Made by a program: the position numbers and the translations under genes. A stretch of 56,833 nt of DNA from positions 1-56,833 of the forward strand of contig CAMEDC010000015.1 in assembly GCA_945913255.1 (NCBI GenBank), in the 5' to 3' direction. This stretch comes from an uncultured Lachnospiraceae bacterium. Lineage in GTDB: Bacteria > Bacillota > Clostridia > Lachnospirales > Lachnospiraceae. The notes under the pieces were generated by a model that was not told the origin of the DNA, ran no database searches, and was given only the letters and a program-made list of their open reading frames with translations. Below are positions 42,657 through 51,353 of this stretch, piece by piece (position 1 is the stretch's first letter; each line of letters begins with the position of its first letter).

Positions 42657-43988
42657 ATGAGGAAAGCACACGTTGTCAAAAGGGTACTTCCCGGCAGTAT
42701 TGCCGAGGAATTGGAAATACAGGCAGGAGATAAGATTTTAGCCATAGACAACACGGAAATAGAAGACATTTTTGACTATCAGTTTCTGGTACAGGATACT
42801 TATATTGAAGTGCTTGTGGAAAAACCGGATGGGGAACAGTGGCTCCTGGAGGTGGACAAGGAATTTGATGAGGATCTGGGAGTTGAGTTTGAAAACGGGC
42901 TGATGGATGAATATCGACATTGTCACAATAAATGTGTATTTTGTTTTATTGACCAGATGCCGCCGGGAATGCGGGACACACTGTACTTCAAAGATGATGA
43001 TTCCAGACTTTCTTTCTTACAGGGAAACTATGTGACATTGACCAATATGTCGGATCATGATATTGACCGGATATGCCGATACAGGTTGTCACCCATTAAT
43101 ATTTCGTTCCAGACCATGAATCCTGAATTGCGCTGCAAGATGCTGAATAATCGTTTCGCCGGGGAAGCATTGAAAAAAGTAGATATATTGAATGCAGCGG
43201 ATATCCGTATGAATGGGCAGATTGTGCTTTGCAAAGGGCTGAATGACGGCAAGGAACTTGACTTCAGCATACAGGAGCTGATGAAATATATACCGAATCT
43301 GGAGAGCGTTTCCGTGGTACCGGTAGGTCTTTCCAAATTCAGGGACGGACTCTATCCTCTGGAGCCCTTTACAAAAGAAGATGCAGCGGAAGTGATTGAT
43401 TTAATTGAGGGCTATCAGAAGAAATGTTTTGAAGAATATGGAACACATTTTGTACATGCCAGTGACGAATGGTATATTCTGGCTGAGAAAGAGATGCCGG
43501 AGGAGGAACGCTACGACGGTTATCTGCAGCTGGAAAACGGTGTAGGTATGTTGAGGTTGCTCTTGAGCGAATTTGAAGATGCCATGGAGAAAAAGCAGGA
43601 AATTTGTAATTTGCCTGAGGAAGAACCGGTCGGCGAGCTGTCCATGGCAACAGGTTTTCTGGCATATCCCTATATTCAGCGCATGGCGGAAAAATTGATG
43701 CAAAGATGGCCGGGGCTTTCTATTCATGTGTATCCGATCAGAAATGATTTCTTTGGCGAACATATCACCGTTTCGGGACTGCTTACCGGACAGGATCTGG
43801 TTGCCCAGTTATCCGGAAAAGCTTTGGGCAGCCGACTCCTTCTGCCTGAGAATATTCTGCGCAGCGGAGAGGATGTTTTTCTGGATGACATGACAGTAGG
43901 AGAACTGGAAAAGACTTTACAAGTTTCGGTTAATATTGTAAAATCAAGCGGATATGATTTTGTTGACACTGTTTTGACGGTGGAATGA
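42657..43988 (+). CDS. DUF512 protein with PDZ-like and radical-SAM domains
   Basis: The 443-residue protein has an N-terminal PDZ-like domain (about 5-70; VLPGSIAEELEIQAGDKILA) and a radical-SAM core with Cys89-x3-Cys93-x2-Cys96 in CHNKCVFC for a 4Fe-4S cluster. The C-terminal DUF512 domain follows. The reaction is unknown. In many Clostridia the gene lies directly before der, as here (15 bases). The start at 42657 has AGAGG four bases upstream. ATG 42645 is an alternative with a weak site. Confidence 0.85.
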   Translation: MRKAHVVKRVLPGSIAEELEIQAGDKILAIDNTEIEDIFDYQFLVQDTYIEVLVEKPDGEQWLLEVDKEFDEDLGVEFENGLMDEYRHCHNKCVFCFIDQMPPGMRDTLYFKDDDSRLSFLQGNYVTLTNMSDHDIDRICRYRLSPINISFQTMNPELRCKMLNNRFAGEALKKVDILNAADIRMNGQIVLCKGLNDGKELDFSIQELMKYIPNLESVSVVPVGLSKFRDGLYPLEPFTKEDAAEVIDLIEGYQKKCFEEYGTHFVHASDEWYILAEKEMPEEERYDGYLQLENGVGMLRLLLSEFEDAMEKKQEICNLPEEEPVGELSMATGFLAYPYIQRMAEKLMQRWPGLSIHVYPIRNDFFGEHITVSGLLTGQDLVAQLSGKALGSRLLLPENILRSGEDVFLDDMTVGELEKTLQVSVNIVKSSGYDFVDTVLTVE

Positions 43989-44003
43989 AAAGAGAGGTAG
44001 AAA

Positions 44004-45344
44004 ATGGCAGGAAGAAAACCGAAGCCGATTGTTGCGGTAGTCGGAAGACCCAATGTGGGAAAATCTACGTTGTTCAATGCATTGGCAGGGGAGAATATTT
44101 CAATTGTGAAAGATACGCCCGGTATCACAAGAGACAGAATCTACGCGGATATCACCTGGCTGGACAGAAATTTCACACTGATTGATACCGGCGGTATTGA
44201 ACCGGACAGTAATGATGTGATACTTTCTCAGATGAGGGCGCAGGCTGAGATTGCCATGGAGACAGCGGATGTCATTATCTTCCTGGTAGATGTAAAACAG
44301 GGTCTGGTTGATGCCGATGCAAAGGTGGCGGATATGCTGCGCCGTTCCCGCAAGCCGGTGGTACTTGTCGTAAACAAGGTAGACAGTTTTGAAAAATATA
44401 TGACGGATGTCTATGAGTTCTATAACCTGGGCATCGGTGATCCGCATCCCATTTCCGCGGTGAATCGTCTTGGACTGGGAGATATGCTGGAGGAGGTTGT
44501 TTCTTTCTTTCCGGAGGCAGAGGGAGAAGAGGAAGAGGACGACAGAACAAGGGTTGCAATTGTTGGAAAACCAAATGTGGGGAAATCCTCTTTGATAAAC
44601 AAGCTGCTCGGAGAGAATCGTCTGATTGTATCTGACATAGCCGGAACTACCAGGGATGCAGTAGATACGGAAATCACTTATAATGGCAAGGAATATGTGT
44701 TTATAGATACGGCAGGACTGCGCAGGAAAAACAAGATAAAGGAAGAATTGGAACGTTTTATGATCGTGCGTACGGTCAGCGCCGTGGAGAGAGCAGATAT
44801 TGTTGTACTTGTCATTGACGCAGTGGAAGGTGTCACGGAGCAGGATGCAAAAATTGCCGGAATTGCCCATGAGAGGGGCAAGGCAGTCATCATTGCCGTG
44901 AATAAGTGGGATGCGGTGGAAAAGGATGATAAGACAATCTACCGTGTGACGGAAAAGGTGCGGAATACTTTATCCTATATGCCGTATGCTGAAATTTTGT
45001 TTATTTCAGCAATGACGGGACAGAGACTTCCCAAACTGTTTGAGACCATTGACATGGTGAGTGAAAATCATGCCATGCGTGTGGCTACCGGAGTGTTAAA
45101 TGAGATTATGGCGGAAGCGGTTGCCATGCAGCAGCCTCCTTCGGATAAGGGCAAGAGACTGCGTCTGTATTATATCACGCAGGTGTCGGTGAAGCCGCCC
45201 ACTTTTGTTATCTTTGTGAACGACAAGGAACTGATGCATTTTTCCTACACAAGATATATAGAAAATCAGATTCGAGAAACCTTCGGATTCAGAGGAACCC
45301 CGCTGCGGTTTATTATCAGAGAACGGAATGAGAAGGAGCAATAA
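44004..45344 (+). CDS. der: Ribosome assembly GTPase Der (EngA)
   Basis: The 446-residue protein is the tandem-GTPase 50S assembly factor. The first G domain has GRPNVGKST (about 14-22), DTGGIE and NKVDSF. The second has GKPNVGKSS (near 187), DTAGLRRK and NKWDAV. A KH-like C-terminal domain follows. GAGAGG precedes the start. plsY begins three bases after the stop. Confidence 0.97.
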   Translation: MAGRKPKPIVAVVGRPNVGKSTLFNALAGENISIVKDTPGITRDRIYADITWLDRNFTLIDTGGIEPDSNDVILSQMRAQAEIAMETADVIIFLVDVKQGLVDADAKVADMLRRSRKPVVLVVNKVDSFEKYMTDVYEFYNLGIGDPHPISAVNRLGLGDMLEEVVSFFPEAEGEEEEDDRTRVAIVGKPNVGKSSLINKLLGENRLIVSDIAGTTRDAVDTEITYNGKEYVFIDTAGLRRKNKIKEELERFMIVRTVSAVERADIVVLVIDAVEGVTEQDAKIAGIAHERGKAVIIAVNKWDAVEKDDKTIYRVTEKVRNTLSYMPYAEILFISAMTGQRLPKLFETIDMVSENHAMRVATGVLNEIMAEAVAMQQPPSDKGKRLRLYYITQVSVKPPTFVIFVNDKELMHFSYTRYIENQIRETFGFRGTPLRFIIRERNEKEQ

Positions 45345-45347
45345 AAA

Positions 45348-46040
45348 ATGGTAAGGATTGTTTGTTTGCTGATTGGTTATGTTTTCGGACTGTTTCAGAC
45401 AGCCTATTTTTACGGAAAAGCACATGGCATTGATATCAGACAGCACGGAAGCGGAAATTCCGGAACCACAAATGCATTGCGTGTGCTGGGAACAAAGGCA
45501 GGGTTGATTGTGTTTGCGGGCGATTGCCTGAAATGTATGGCTGCTGTGGGAATCGTTCGTCTGCTGTTTGGAAACACATATCACGATATCATTTATCTGC
45601 TCTGTCTCTATACAGGGGCTGGGGCAATTCTGGGACATAACTACCCTTTTTATATGAATTTTAAGGGTGGCAAGGGAATCGCTGCAACAGCGGGAATGGT
45701 TCTTTCTTTCCATCCTTATTTTATTATCACGGGAGTATTATTGTTTTTTGTCCCTTTCTTTACGACACATCTGGTATCGCTTGGTTCCCTTCTTGTTTAT
45801 GCGGGACTTATGATACAGCTTGTCATCTGCGGACAGATGGGGCTGTTTGAAGGCATGTCTCAGGCGCAGCTGATTGAAATGTATATTGTGTTCGGATGTC
45901 TGGCAGTTATGGCATTCTGGAAACATAGAGAGAATATAAAGCGTCTGATTCACGGCAATGAGAGAAAGACCTACCTGTTTAAAAAAAACAAAGTCGAGGT
46001 AGATGAAAAAGAACCGGTCAAGGCGGCTGAAGAAAAGTAG
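45348..46040 (+). CDS. plsY: Acyl-phosphate:glycerol-3-phosphate acyltransferase PlsY
   Basis: The 230-residue multi-pass membrane enzyme transfers the acyl group made by PlsX to glycerol 3-phosphate. The motif GSGNSGTTNALRVLG, the GHNYPFYMNFKGGKGIAAT loop and about five transmembrane helices identify it. A charged C-terminal tail after ~195 is longer than usual. AAGGAG lies inside the end of der, nine bases before the ATG. gpsA, which makes its substrate, follows. Confidence 0.94.
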   Translation: MVRIVCLLIGYVFGLFQTAYFYGKAHGIDIRQHGSGNSGTTNALRVLGTKAGLIVFAGDCLKCMAAVGIVRLLFGNTYHDIIYLLCLYTGAGAILGHNYPFYMNFKGGKGIAATAGMVLSFHPYFIITGVLLFFVPFFTTHLVSLGSLLVYAGLMIQLVICGQMGLFEGMSQAQLIEMYIVFGCLAVMAFWKHRENIKRLIHGNERKTYLFKKNKVEVDEKEPVKAAEEK

Positions 46041-46104
46041 CGAAAATTCGGGTAACGAGAATCCATGGCAGGCGGCTAAAGCGAAATGCCGGAAAAGAGG
46101 GAAT

Positions 46105-47118
46105 ATGGCAAAGATAAGCATCATTGGCGGAGGAAGCTGGGGAATTGCCCTTGCGGTTTTATTACATAAGAATGGGCATGAAATTACAATCTGGTCGGCT
46201 CTGGAGCCGGAAATTCAAATGCTGCGGGAAAATCATGAGCACAAGATGCTGCCGGGAGTGAAGCTTGCGGAAGATACGGTTTTTACCACAGATGACCGCG
46301 AAGCTGTGGAGGATAAGGATTTGCTTGTCATGGCGGTGGCCAGCTCCTATACCAGAAGCACTGCCAGACGGCTGAGTATGCTTGTGGCATCGGGACAAAA
46401 GATACTGAATGTGGCAAAGGGAATTGAGGAGAACACCCTTATGACCCTTTCCGGAATCATAGAGCAGGAGATTCCGCAGGCAGATGTGGCAGTGATGTCG
46501 GGACCATCTCATGCGGAGGAGGTTGGCAGAGGACTTCCGACCACCATTGTTGTGGGTGCAAAAACCAGGAAAACTGCAGAGTATATTCAGAACCTGTTTA
46601 TGAATGAGGTGTTCCGTGTCTATATCAGCCCTGATGTTTTGGGAATGGAACTTGGCGGTTCCTTAAAAAATGTTGTGGCACTGGCTGCGGGAATAGCAGA
46701 TGGATTAGGCTATGGAGACAATACCAAGGCAGCGCTTATCACCAGAGGCATTACGGAAATTGCCAGACTTGGTACTGCCATGGGCGGAAAGTTTGAGACG
46801 TTTTGCGGGTTGACGGGAATTGGGGATTTGATTGTGACTTGTGCCAGTATGCATTCCCGAAACCGTCGGGCGGGTATCCTGATTGGTCAGGGCAAAACAA
46901 TGCAGGAGGCCATGGATGAGGTACAGATGGTTGTGGAAGGTGTCTATTCTGCAAAGGCAGCCATGGGGCTTGCAAAAAAATACGATGTGCAGCTGCCTAT
47001 TATTGAACAGGTAAATGCTGTATTGTTTGAAGGGAAAAGCGCCGATCAGGCAGTGAAGGATTTGATGCTGCGTGATAAGAAAATTGAAATTCCGGCATTT
47101 CCCTGGCCGGAGGAATAA
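46105..47118 (+). CDS. gpsA: Glycerol-3-phosphate dehydrogenase [NAD(P)+]
   Basis: The 337-residue enzyme reduces dihydroxyacetone phosphate to glycerol 3-phosphate for phospholipids. The Rossmann motif GGGSWGIALA begins at residue 7, and GPSHAEEVGRGLPT, LKNVVALAAGI and CGLTGIGDLIVTC follow. ATG 46105 was chosen for the family N-terminus MAKISIIGGG and the AAGAGGG upstream. The frame continues upstream inside plsY but is not coding there. The plsY-gpsA linkage supplies both substrate and acyltransferase for membrane synthesis. Confidence 0.95.
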   Translation: MAKISIIGGGSWGIALAVLLHKNGHEITIWSALEPEIQMLRENHEHKMLPGVKLAEDTVFTTDDREAVEDKDLLVMAVASSYTRSTARRLSMLVASGQKILNVAKGIEENTLMTLSGIIEQEIPQADVAVMSGPSHAEEVGRGLPTTIVVGAKTRKTAEYIQNLFMNEVFRVYISPDVLGMELGGSLKNVVALAAGIADGLGYGDNTKAALITRGITEIARLGTAMGGKFETFCGLTGIGDLIVTCASMHSRNRRAGILIGQGKTMQEAMDEVQMVVEGVYSAKAAMGLAKKYDVQLPIIEQVNAVLFEGKSADQAVKDLMLRDKKIEIPAFPWPEE

Positions 47119-47136
47119 TTTCTGGAAAAGTAAAAG

Positions 47137-47173
47137 TGGCAGGAAGCTTCGAAAAGCTATCCTGCCATTTTTT
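47137..47173. terminator. Terminator between gpsA and metF
   Basis: TGGCAGGA plus AGCTT (47137-47149) pairs with AAGCT plus TCCTGCCA (47154-47167), with one bulged base, and is followed by six T residues. Confidence 0.9.
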
Positions 47174-47225
47174 AGTATATGCTTCTGTATATGCTGTGAC
47201 CATATTGAATTACAATAGCGGTTGC

Positions 47226-48083
47226 TCAGCGGTAAATGGAATCTACGATTTCCTTTGCCATTTTGGGCTTGTTCATAGTGTAAATATGGATGTCATTTAC
47301 CCCGTTTTCCTGCAGGTCTCGAATCTGGCGGATGGCATAGTCAATGCCGGCCTTTCGCATATCCTCGGGATTCTCCCCATAGGTAGCAATGATATCGGCA
47401 AGTGCCTTGGGAACACTGGAACCGGCAAGTGTGATGGTAGTGCCAATCTGTTTTGCAGAGGTGATGGGCATAATCCCTGCACAGATCGGAACGGTGATTC
47501 CTTTTTTGGAAGCGCGTTCCAGGAAGCTGTAATAAAAATCATTGTCAAAAAACAACTGGCTGATAAAGAACTCTGCGCCGGCATCCTGCTTTTTCTTTAA
47601 ATTATTTAAGTCTGACTCCATGCTGAAGGACTCAAAATGTTTCTCGGGGTAGCAGGCACCGGCCATATGTAAGTCTGTGTTTTCTTTTAAAAACGCCATC
47701 ATATCACTGGCATGTGCAAAATCACGGGATGCAAACTGTTCATCACTCATGTCTTTTGGACGGTCTCCGCGGAGTGCGAGAACATGGCTCACACTGTTTT
47801 CCTTCAGCGCAGAATAAACCTCCAGGAGCTGTTCTTTTTTGCTGCCAACGCAGGTGACATGTGCCATGGCATCAATTCCGAGTTTGTTTTGGATATAAGA
47901 AGCGATTTCCACGGTTTTTCCGGAGCGGCTTCCGCCTGCACCGTAAGTAACACTGATAAAATCGGGAGAAAGTTTTCCCATGGCATCCAGAATTTCAAAG
48001 GCTGCTTCAAATTCTCCGTCTTTTTTCGGAGGAAAAACTTCAAAGGAAATAGAACGTTTATTCTCGAACATGTTCTGTATCAT
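47226..48083 (-). CDS. metF: Methylenetetrahydrofolate reductase
   Basis: The 285-residue TIM-barrel flavoenzyme reduces 5,10-methylene-THF to 5-methyl-THF for methionine synthesis. The motifs SFEVFPPKKDGE (with the catalytic Glu), SVTYGAGGS, HVTCVG and LALRGDRP are complete. AAAGGA lies about nine bases before the start on the minus strand. No metH or metE is adjacent. With metY at 2814 it provides both sulfur and methyl branches of methionine synthesis. No SAM riboswitch was recognised in its leader. Confidence 0.95.
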   Translation of the reverse strand: MIQNMFENKRSISFEVFPPKKDGEFEAAFEILDAMGKLSPDFISVTYGAGGSRSGKTVEIASYIQNKLGIDAMAHVTCVGSKKEQLLEVYSALKENSVSHVLALRGDRPKDMSDEQFASRDFAHASDMMAFLKENTDLHMAGACYPEKHFESFSMESDLNNLKKKQDAGAEFFISQLFFDNDFYYSFLERASKKGITVPICAGIMPITSAKQIGTTITLAGSSVPKALADIIATYGENPEDMRKAGIDYAIRQIRDLQENGVNDIHIYTMNKPKMAKEIVDSIYR

Positions 48084-48151
48084 AAAGAGTAATCCTTTCT
48101 GAGAAAAATATATTCTTGTGCCAGAAGCAAGATGAAATCAACATTATGAAC

Positions 48152-48180
48152 ATAGTAACATGTCAGATTTTTTTTTTCAA
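48152..48180 (-). promoter_or_regulatory. Promoter for metF
   Basis: On the minus strand, TTGAAA and TACTAT are separated by 17 bases that include a run of A residues. The leader is about 60 bases. Confidence 0.6.
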
Positions 48181-48224
48181 GGGGAAGTGTTTTGCGAATG
48201 ATTGTCGTATCAAGGCTCTTTTTC

Positions 48225-48253
48225 TTGCTTTTCTTTTGGGGATAGTGTAACAT
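48225..48253 (+). promoter_or_regulatory. Possible promoter for the moxR-VWA pair
   Basis: TTGCTT (48225-48230) and TAACAT (48248-48253) have a 17-base spacer. The ~100-base leader contains a GCCGT/ACGGC hairpin near 48332-48344 and no recognised riboswitch. Confidence 0.4.
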
Positions 48254-48359
48254 AAAACATATTTATACAGAGCAGCATCGATAACGATTCGTTTACGCTA
48301 ACGCTGTATTGATTCGATAATTAGTAAGAGGCCGTCGAACGGCAGAATGTGAGGAAAAT

Positions 48360-49178
48360 ATGGAGCAACAGGGATTTCAGGGAACAGGCGAGTACGTGGC
48401 AAGCGAGGAATTGATGGCCAGTGTGAATATTGCCATCGCACTGAAAAAGCCGTTATTGATCAAGGGAGAACCCGGTACGGGAAAAACGATGCTGGCGGAA
48501 GCGGTGGCAAAGGCTCTCGGAAAGAAGCTGATTATCTGGAATATCAAGTCAACAACCAAGGCACAGGAAGGTTTATATGTTTATGATACCATTCAGCGGC
48601 TTTATGACGGACAGTTTGGTGAAGAGGGAGTAAACGATATTTCACGTTACATCAAGCTTGGAAAACTGGGAGAAGCATTCGACAGTGATGAACAGGTTGT
48701 TCTTTTGATTGACGAAATTGATAAAGCGGATCTGGAATTTCCGAACGACCTTCTGTGGGAACTTGACCAGATGGAATTTTATATCAATGAAACGAAGCGC
48801 ACCGTAAAGGCAAAGCAGCGTCCTATCGTGATTATCACCTCCAATGCGGAAAAGGAACTGCCCGATGCATTTTTGCGTCGTTGCATTTTCCATTATATCG
48901 AGTTTCCGAATGAGGAGCTGATGGAGCAGATTGTCCGGGTACATTTCCCGAACGTGGAAGAAAGTCTGCTGAAGAACGCCATGGAAGTATTTTACAACAT
49001 CAGAGCCATCCGGGATATCAGGAAGAAGCCAAGCACTTCTGAATTGATTGACTGGGTAAATGCACTGCAGATTGGAGGTATTCCGGCAGATACCATTAAA
49101 AAAGCGCTGCCCTTTATTGGCGTTGTTGTGAAGAAGGATGAGGATTTGGAGCTTGTAAAGCAGAATCCCAATCTGTAA
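48360..49178 (+). CDS. MoxR-type AAA+ ATPase
   Basis: The 272-residue ATPase has Walker A GEPGTGKT (36-43), Walker B LLIDEIDKAD, sensor-1 IVIITSNAEKE and the arginine region DAFLRRC. MoxR-class proteins act as chaperones that remodel partner complexes, often with a VWA protein. The next gene, 56 bases downstream, encodes exactly such a partner. GAGG precedes the ATG. The client of this pair is not evident, and no metal-enzyme operon is nearby. Confidence 0.9.
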   Translation: MEQQGFQGTGEYVASEELMASVNIAIALKKPLLIKGEPGTGKTMLAEAVAKALGKKLIIWNIKSTTKAQEGLYVYDTIQRLYDGQFGEEGVNDISRYIKLGKLGEAFDSDEQVVLLIDEIDKADLEFPNDLLWELDQMEFYINETKRTVKAKQRPIVIITSNAEKELPDAFLRRCIFHYIEFPNEELMEQIVRVHFPNVEESLLKNAMEVFYNIRAIRDIRKKPSTSELIDWVNALQIGGIPADTIKKALPFIGVVVKKDEDLELVKQNPNL

Positions 49179-49234
49179 TCCGTTCTTCGGGCAGATAAGC
49201 ATTATTTGAGAAAACGTGTGATTGAGAGGAAATT

Positions 49235-50437
49235 ATGTTTATCAGGTTTTTTCAGACATTACGTGAAAAAGGACTTCCTGTGACGCTGGGAGAGTGGCTG
49301 ACCCTGCAGGAGGCATTGGATAAGAATCTATGCGGCAGCTCGCTGACGCAGTTCTACTATGTTGCACGGATGATTCTTGTAAAGAGTGAAACGGATTTCG
49401 ATAAATTTGATATGGCTTTTGAAGAGTGTTTTAAGCCTGCACAGAAGGAAACCGAAGTAGGAAAGGAAATGCTCCGCTGGCTTGACAAGTCTGAAATGCT
49501 GGAGCTTGCCCATGAAGAGGCGCGTGCCCACTTAAACCAGGTTGAAGATATCCAGGTGGATAAGGAGCAGGTAGAGGAAACTTTTAAGCAGAGACTGCGC
49601 GATCAGAACGAGGAACACAACGGCGGCAGCTTCTGGATAGGAACCATGGGAAAGACTTCTTTTGGAAATATGGGTGGAAATGTTGGAGGCGTGCGCGTAG
49701 GCGGACAGACAGGATATCAGTCTGCTTTCTCCGTGGTAGGTGCAAGAAAATACCGGGATTTCCGTGATGACAGAGTGCTGGACAACAGACAGTTTCAACT
49801 GGCTTTTCGCAAACTTCGTCAGTTTTCAAGCAAGCTGGACATACCGGAAACGGAACTTGACATTGACGGCACTGTGAACAAAACCTGCAACAACGGTGGC
49901 TGCCTACAGATTGTCATGCAAAAGCCCAGAAAAAATGCAGTTAAGCTGCTGCTTTTGATGGATTCCGGCGGAACCATGATCCCGTACAGTGAGCTTTTGA
50001 ATGATTTGTTTCAGGCTGTACACAAATCGAATCACTACAAGGACGTCAAGACTTACTATTTTCACAACTGTATCTACAGCAAACTTTATAAAACCCCGGA
50101 GTGTGAAAACGGGGACTGGATTGATACGGAGTGGATGTTCCGCAATGTGGACAGTGATTATAAGGTGATCATTGTCGGGGATGCGGCTATGGCTCCCGAG
50201 GAATTATACTCTGACACGGGAAATTACAGAGGACCAAACGGCGGCTTGTCCGGCTATGAGTGGCTGAAGCTGGTGAAGAAAAAATATAAAAAAGTAGTGT
50301 GGCTGAACCCTAAAATGGCTCCGAGACCGGCGCCATGGCGTGAAGCGGAGACAGCAATCAAAGAAATGTTTCCCATGTACAAGCTGACAGTTGCTGGTCT
50401 GAACCAGGCCATGGTGAAGCTGATGACGAATAAATAA
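49235..50437 (+). CDS. VWA domain protein (CoxE-like) partner of the MoxR ATPase
   Basis: The 400-residue protein begins MFIRFFQTLREKGLPVTLGE, as in CoxE-like VWA proteins, with a helical first half. A Gly-rich segment (about 140-165) follows, then a von Willebrand A-type domain from ~235. The metal-site motif DxSxS is altered to DSGGT (from Asp243), so metal binding may be lost or changed. A late VIIVGDAAMAPEEL strand fits the fold. It is in operon with the AAA+ gene and no terminator is seen after it. Confidence 0.85.
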   Translation: MFIRFFQTLREKGLPVTLGEWLTLQEALDKNLCGSSLTQFYYVARMILVKSETDFDKFDMAFEECFKPAQKETEVGKEMLRWLDKSEMLELAHEEARAHLNQVEDIQVDKEQVEETFKQRLRDQNEEHNGGSFWIGTMGKTSFGNMGGNVGGVRVGGQTGYQSAFSVVGARKYRDFRDDRVLDNRQFQLAFRKLRQFSSKLDIPETELDIDGTVNKTCNNGGCLQIVMQKPRKNAVKLLLLMDSGGTMIPYSELLNDLFQAVHKSNHYKDVKTYYFHNCIYSKLYKTPECENGDWIDTEWMFRNVDSDYKVIIVGDAAMAPEELYSDTGNYRGPNGGLSGYEWLKLVKKKYKKVVWLNPKMAPRPAPWREAETAIKEMFPMYKLTVAGLNQAMVKLMTNK

Positions 50438-50465
50438 TAGGCAATTGATTTGTGACATCTTTTAG

Positions 50466-50494
50466 TTGACAATAGTCGACGGCTTCTGTATAAT
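50466..50494 (+). promoter_or_regulatory. Consensus promoter for the tyrosine T-box transcript
   Basis: Perfect TTGACA (50466-50471) and TATAAT (50489-50494) with a 17-base spacer lie about 30 bases before the T-box stem I. Confidence 0.88.
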
Positions 50495-50519
50495 CGTTTT
50501 ATGCTTATGAGAACTTATA

Positions 50520-50795
50520 TAGATAAATGCGATGAAGAGAAAGAGTACTGTTAATCTACTTTTCACAGAGAGTTGCCGGGTGGTGAGAGGCGCGAAAAGC
50601 TTAGCGGGAATACATCTCGGAGCAGCAAACCCAAATGCAGCGAAAAAGCAGAGTAGGCTTTGACGGCAGACCCCGATATCGGTCAATGGTATTGATAGAT
50701 ACTTGTTGAGCTATAAAGTGTGAGCTTTATGGGAACATTAGGTGGTAACGCGAGTCAGACTCGTCCTTTTGAAGAGGACGGGTCTTTTTTTGCCA
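50520..50795 (+). promoter_or_regulatory. Tyrosine T-box leader with terminator/antiterminator
   Basis: Stem I begins near GCGATGAAGAG. The specifier triplet is read as TAC (50611-50613) in GGGAATACATCTCGG, which fits tyrosine and the tyrS gene downstream. The T-box sequence AACATTAGGTGGTAACGCG lies at 50734-50752. The terminator hairpin AGACTCGTCCT/AGGACGGGTCT (50757-50785) is followed by seven T residues. Uncharged tRNA-Tyr should favour the antiterminator and allow transcription of the two genes below. Confidence 0.9.
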
Positions 50796-50816
50796 GTTTT
50801 TTGGAGTTGATATGTG

Positions 50817-51284
50817 ATGAGAAGAAGTGACAGAGAAATAACAGATAAGAACAGGATAGAGAAATTTATAGCGAAAGAACAGATTTTGCGGGTCGCTTTC
50901 CATGATAATGGAGATATTTATATTGTTCCTGTCAATTATGGCTATTTATTTGAAAATGACAAGTATTTATTCTATTTTCATGGAGCAAAAGAAGGTCGGA
51001 AATATGAGCTTAGTAAATCCGAACCGAAAGTAGGTTTTGAGATAGACGGGGAATACAGACTGCTAGAGAGTGAAAATGCCTGCAGCTTTTCAGCTGCTTT
51101 TCAGAGTGTAATTGGTACCGGTGTTCTTCATCTTGTGGAAGACAGGGAAGAAAAGAGGAAAGGACTGAATGCAATTATGAAGCAGTGTACAAATAAATCA
51201 GATTGGACTTATCAGGATAAAATGCTGGAGGCAGTTGCTGTTTACAAATTATGCGTAGAGAAAATTTCCTGTAAAGCGAAATGA
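50817..51284 (+). CDS. Pyridoxamine 5'-phosphate oxidase-like (split-barrel FMN) protein
   Basis: The 155-residue protein resembles the NimA/PNPOx-like split-barrel group: EKFIAKEQILRVAFHDNGDIYIVPVNYGY, then YFHGAKEGRKYE, GFEIDGEYR and SVIGTGVLHLVED. Such proteins bind FMN or heme and include nitroimidazole reductases, but the substrate here is unknown. The start is ATG 50817 or GTG 50814, with GGAG 7-10 bases upstream. It lies between the tyrosine T-box terminator and tyrS, so its expression should follow tyrosine starvation. Confidence 0.8.
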   Translation: MRRSDREITDKNRIEKFIAKEQILRVAFHDNGDIYIVPVNYGYLFENDKYLFYFHGAKEGRKYELSKSEPKVGFEIDGEYRLLESENACSFSAAFQSVIGTGVLHLVEDREEKRKGLNAIMKQCTNKSDWTYQDKMLEAVAVYKLCVEKISCKAK

Positions 51285-51353
51285 TGTACAAAAGAATATG
51301 TATTTCACAGATTTATTACCTGATAGGTAAATAGTTTGAAGGAGGAGAAAAAG

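Noticed and set aside
48084..48359. Possible riboswitch between metF and moxR
   Set aside because: The region holds divergent promoters and one small hairpin, but no conserved riboswitch core was recognised.
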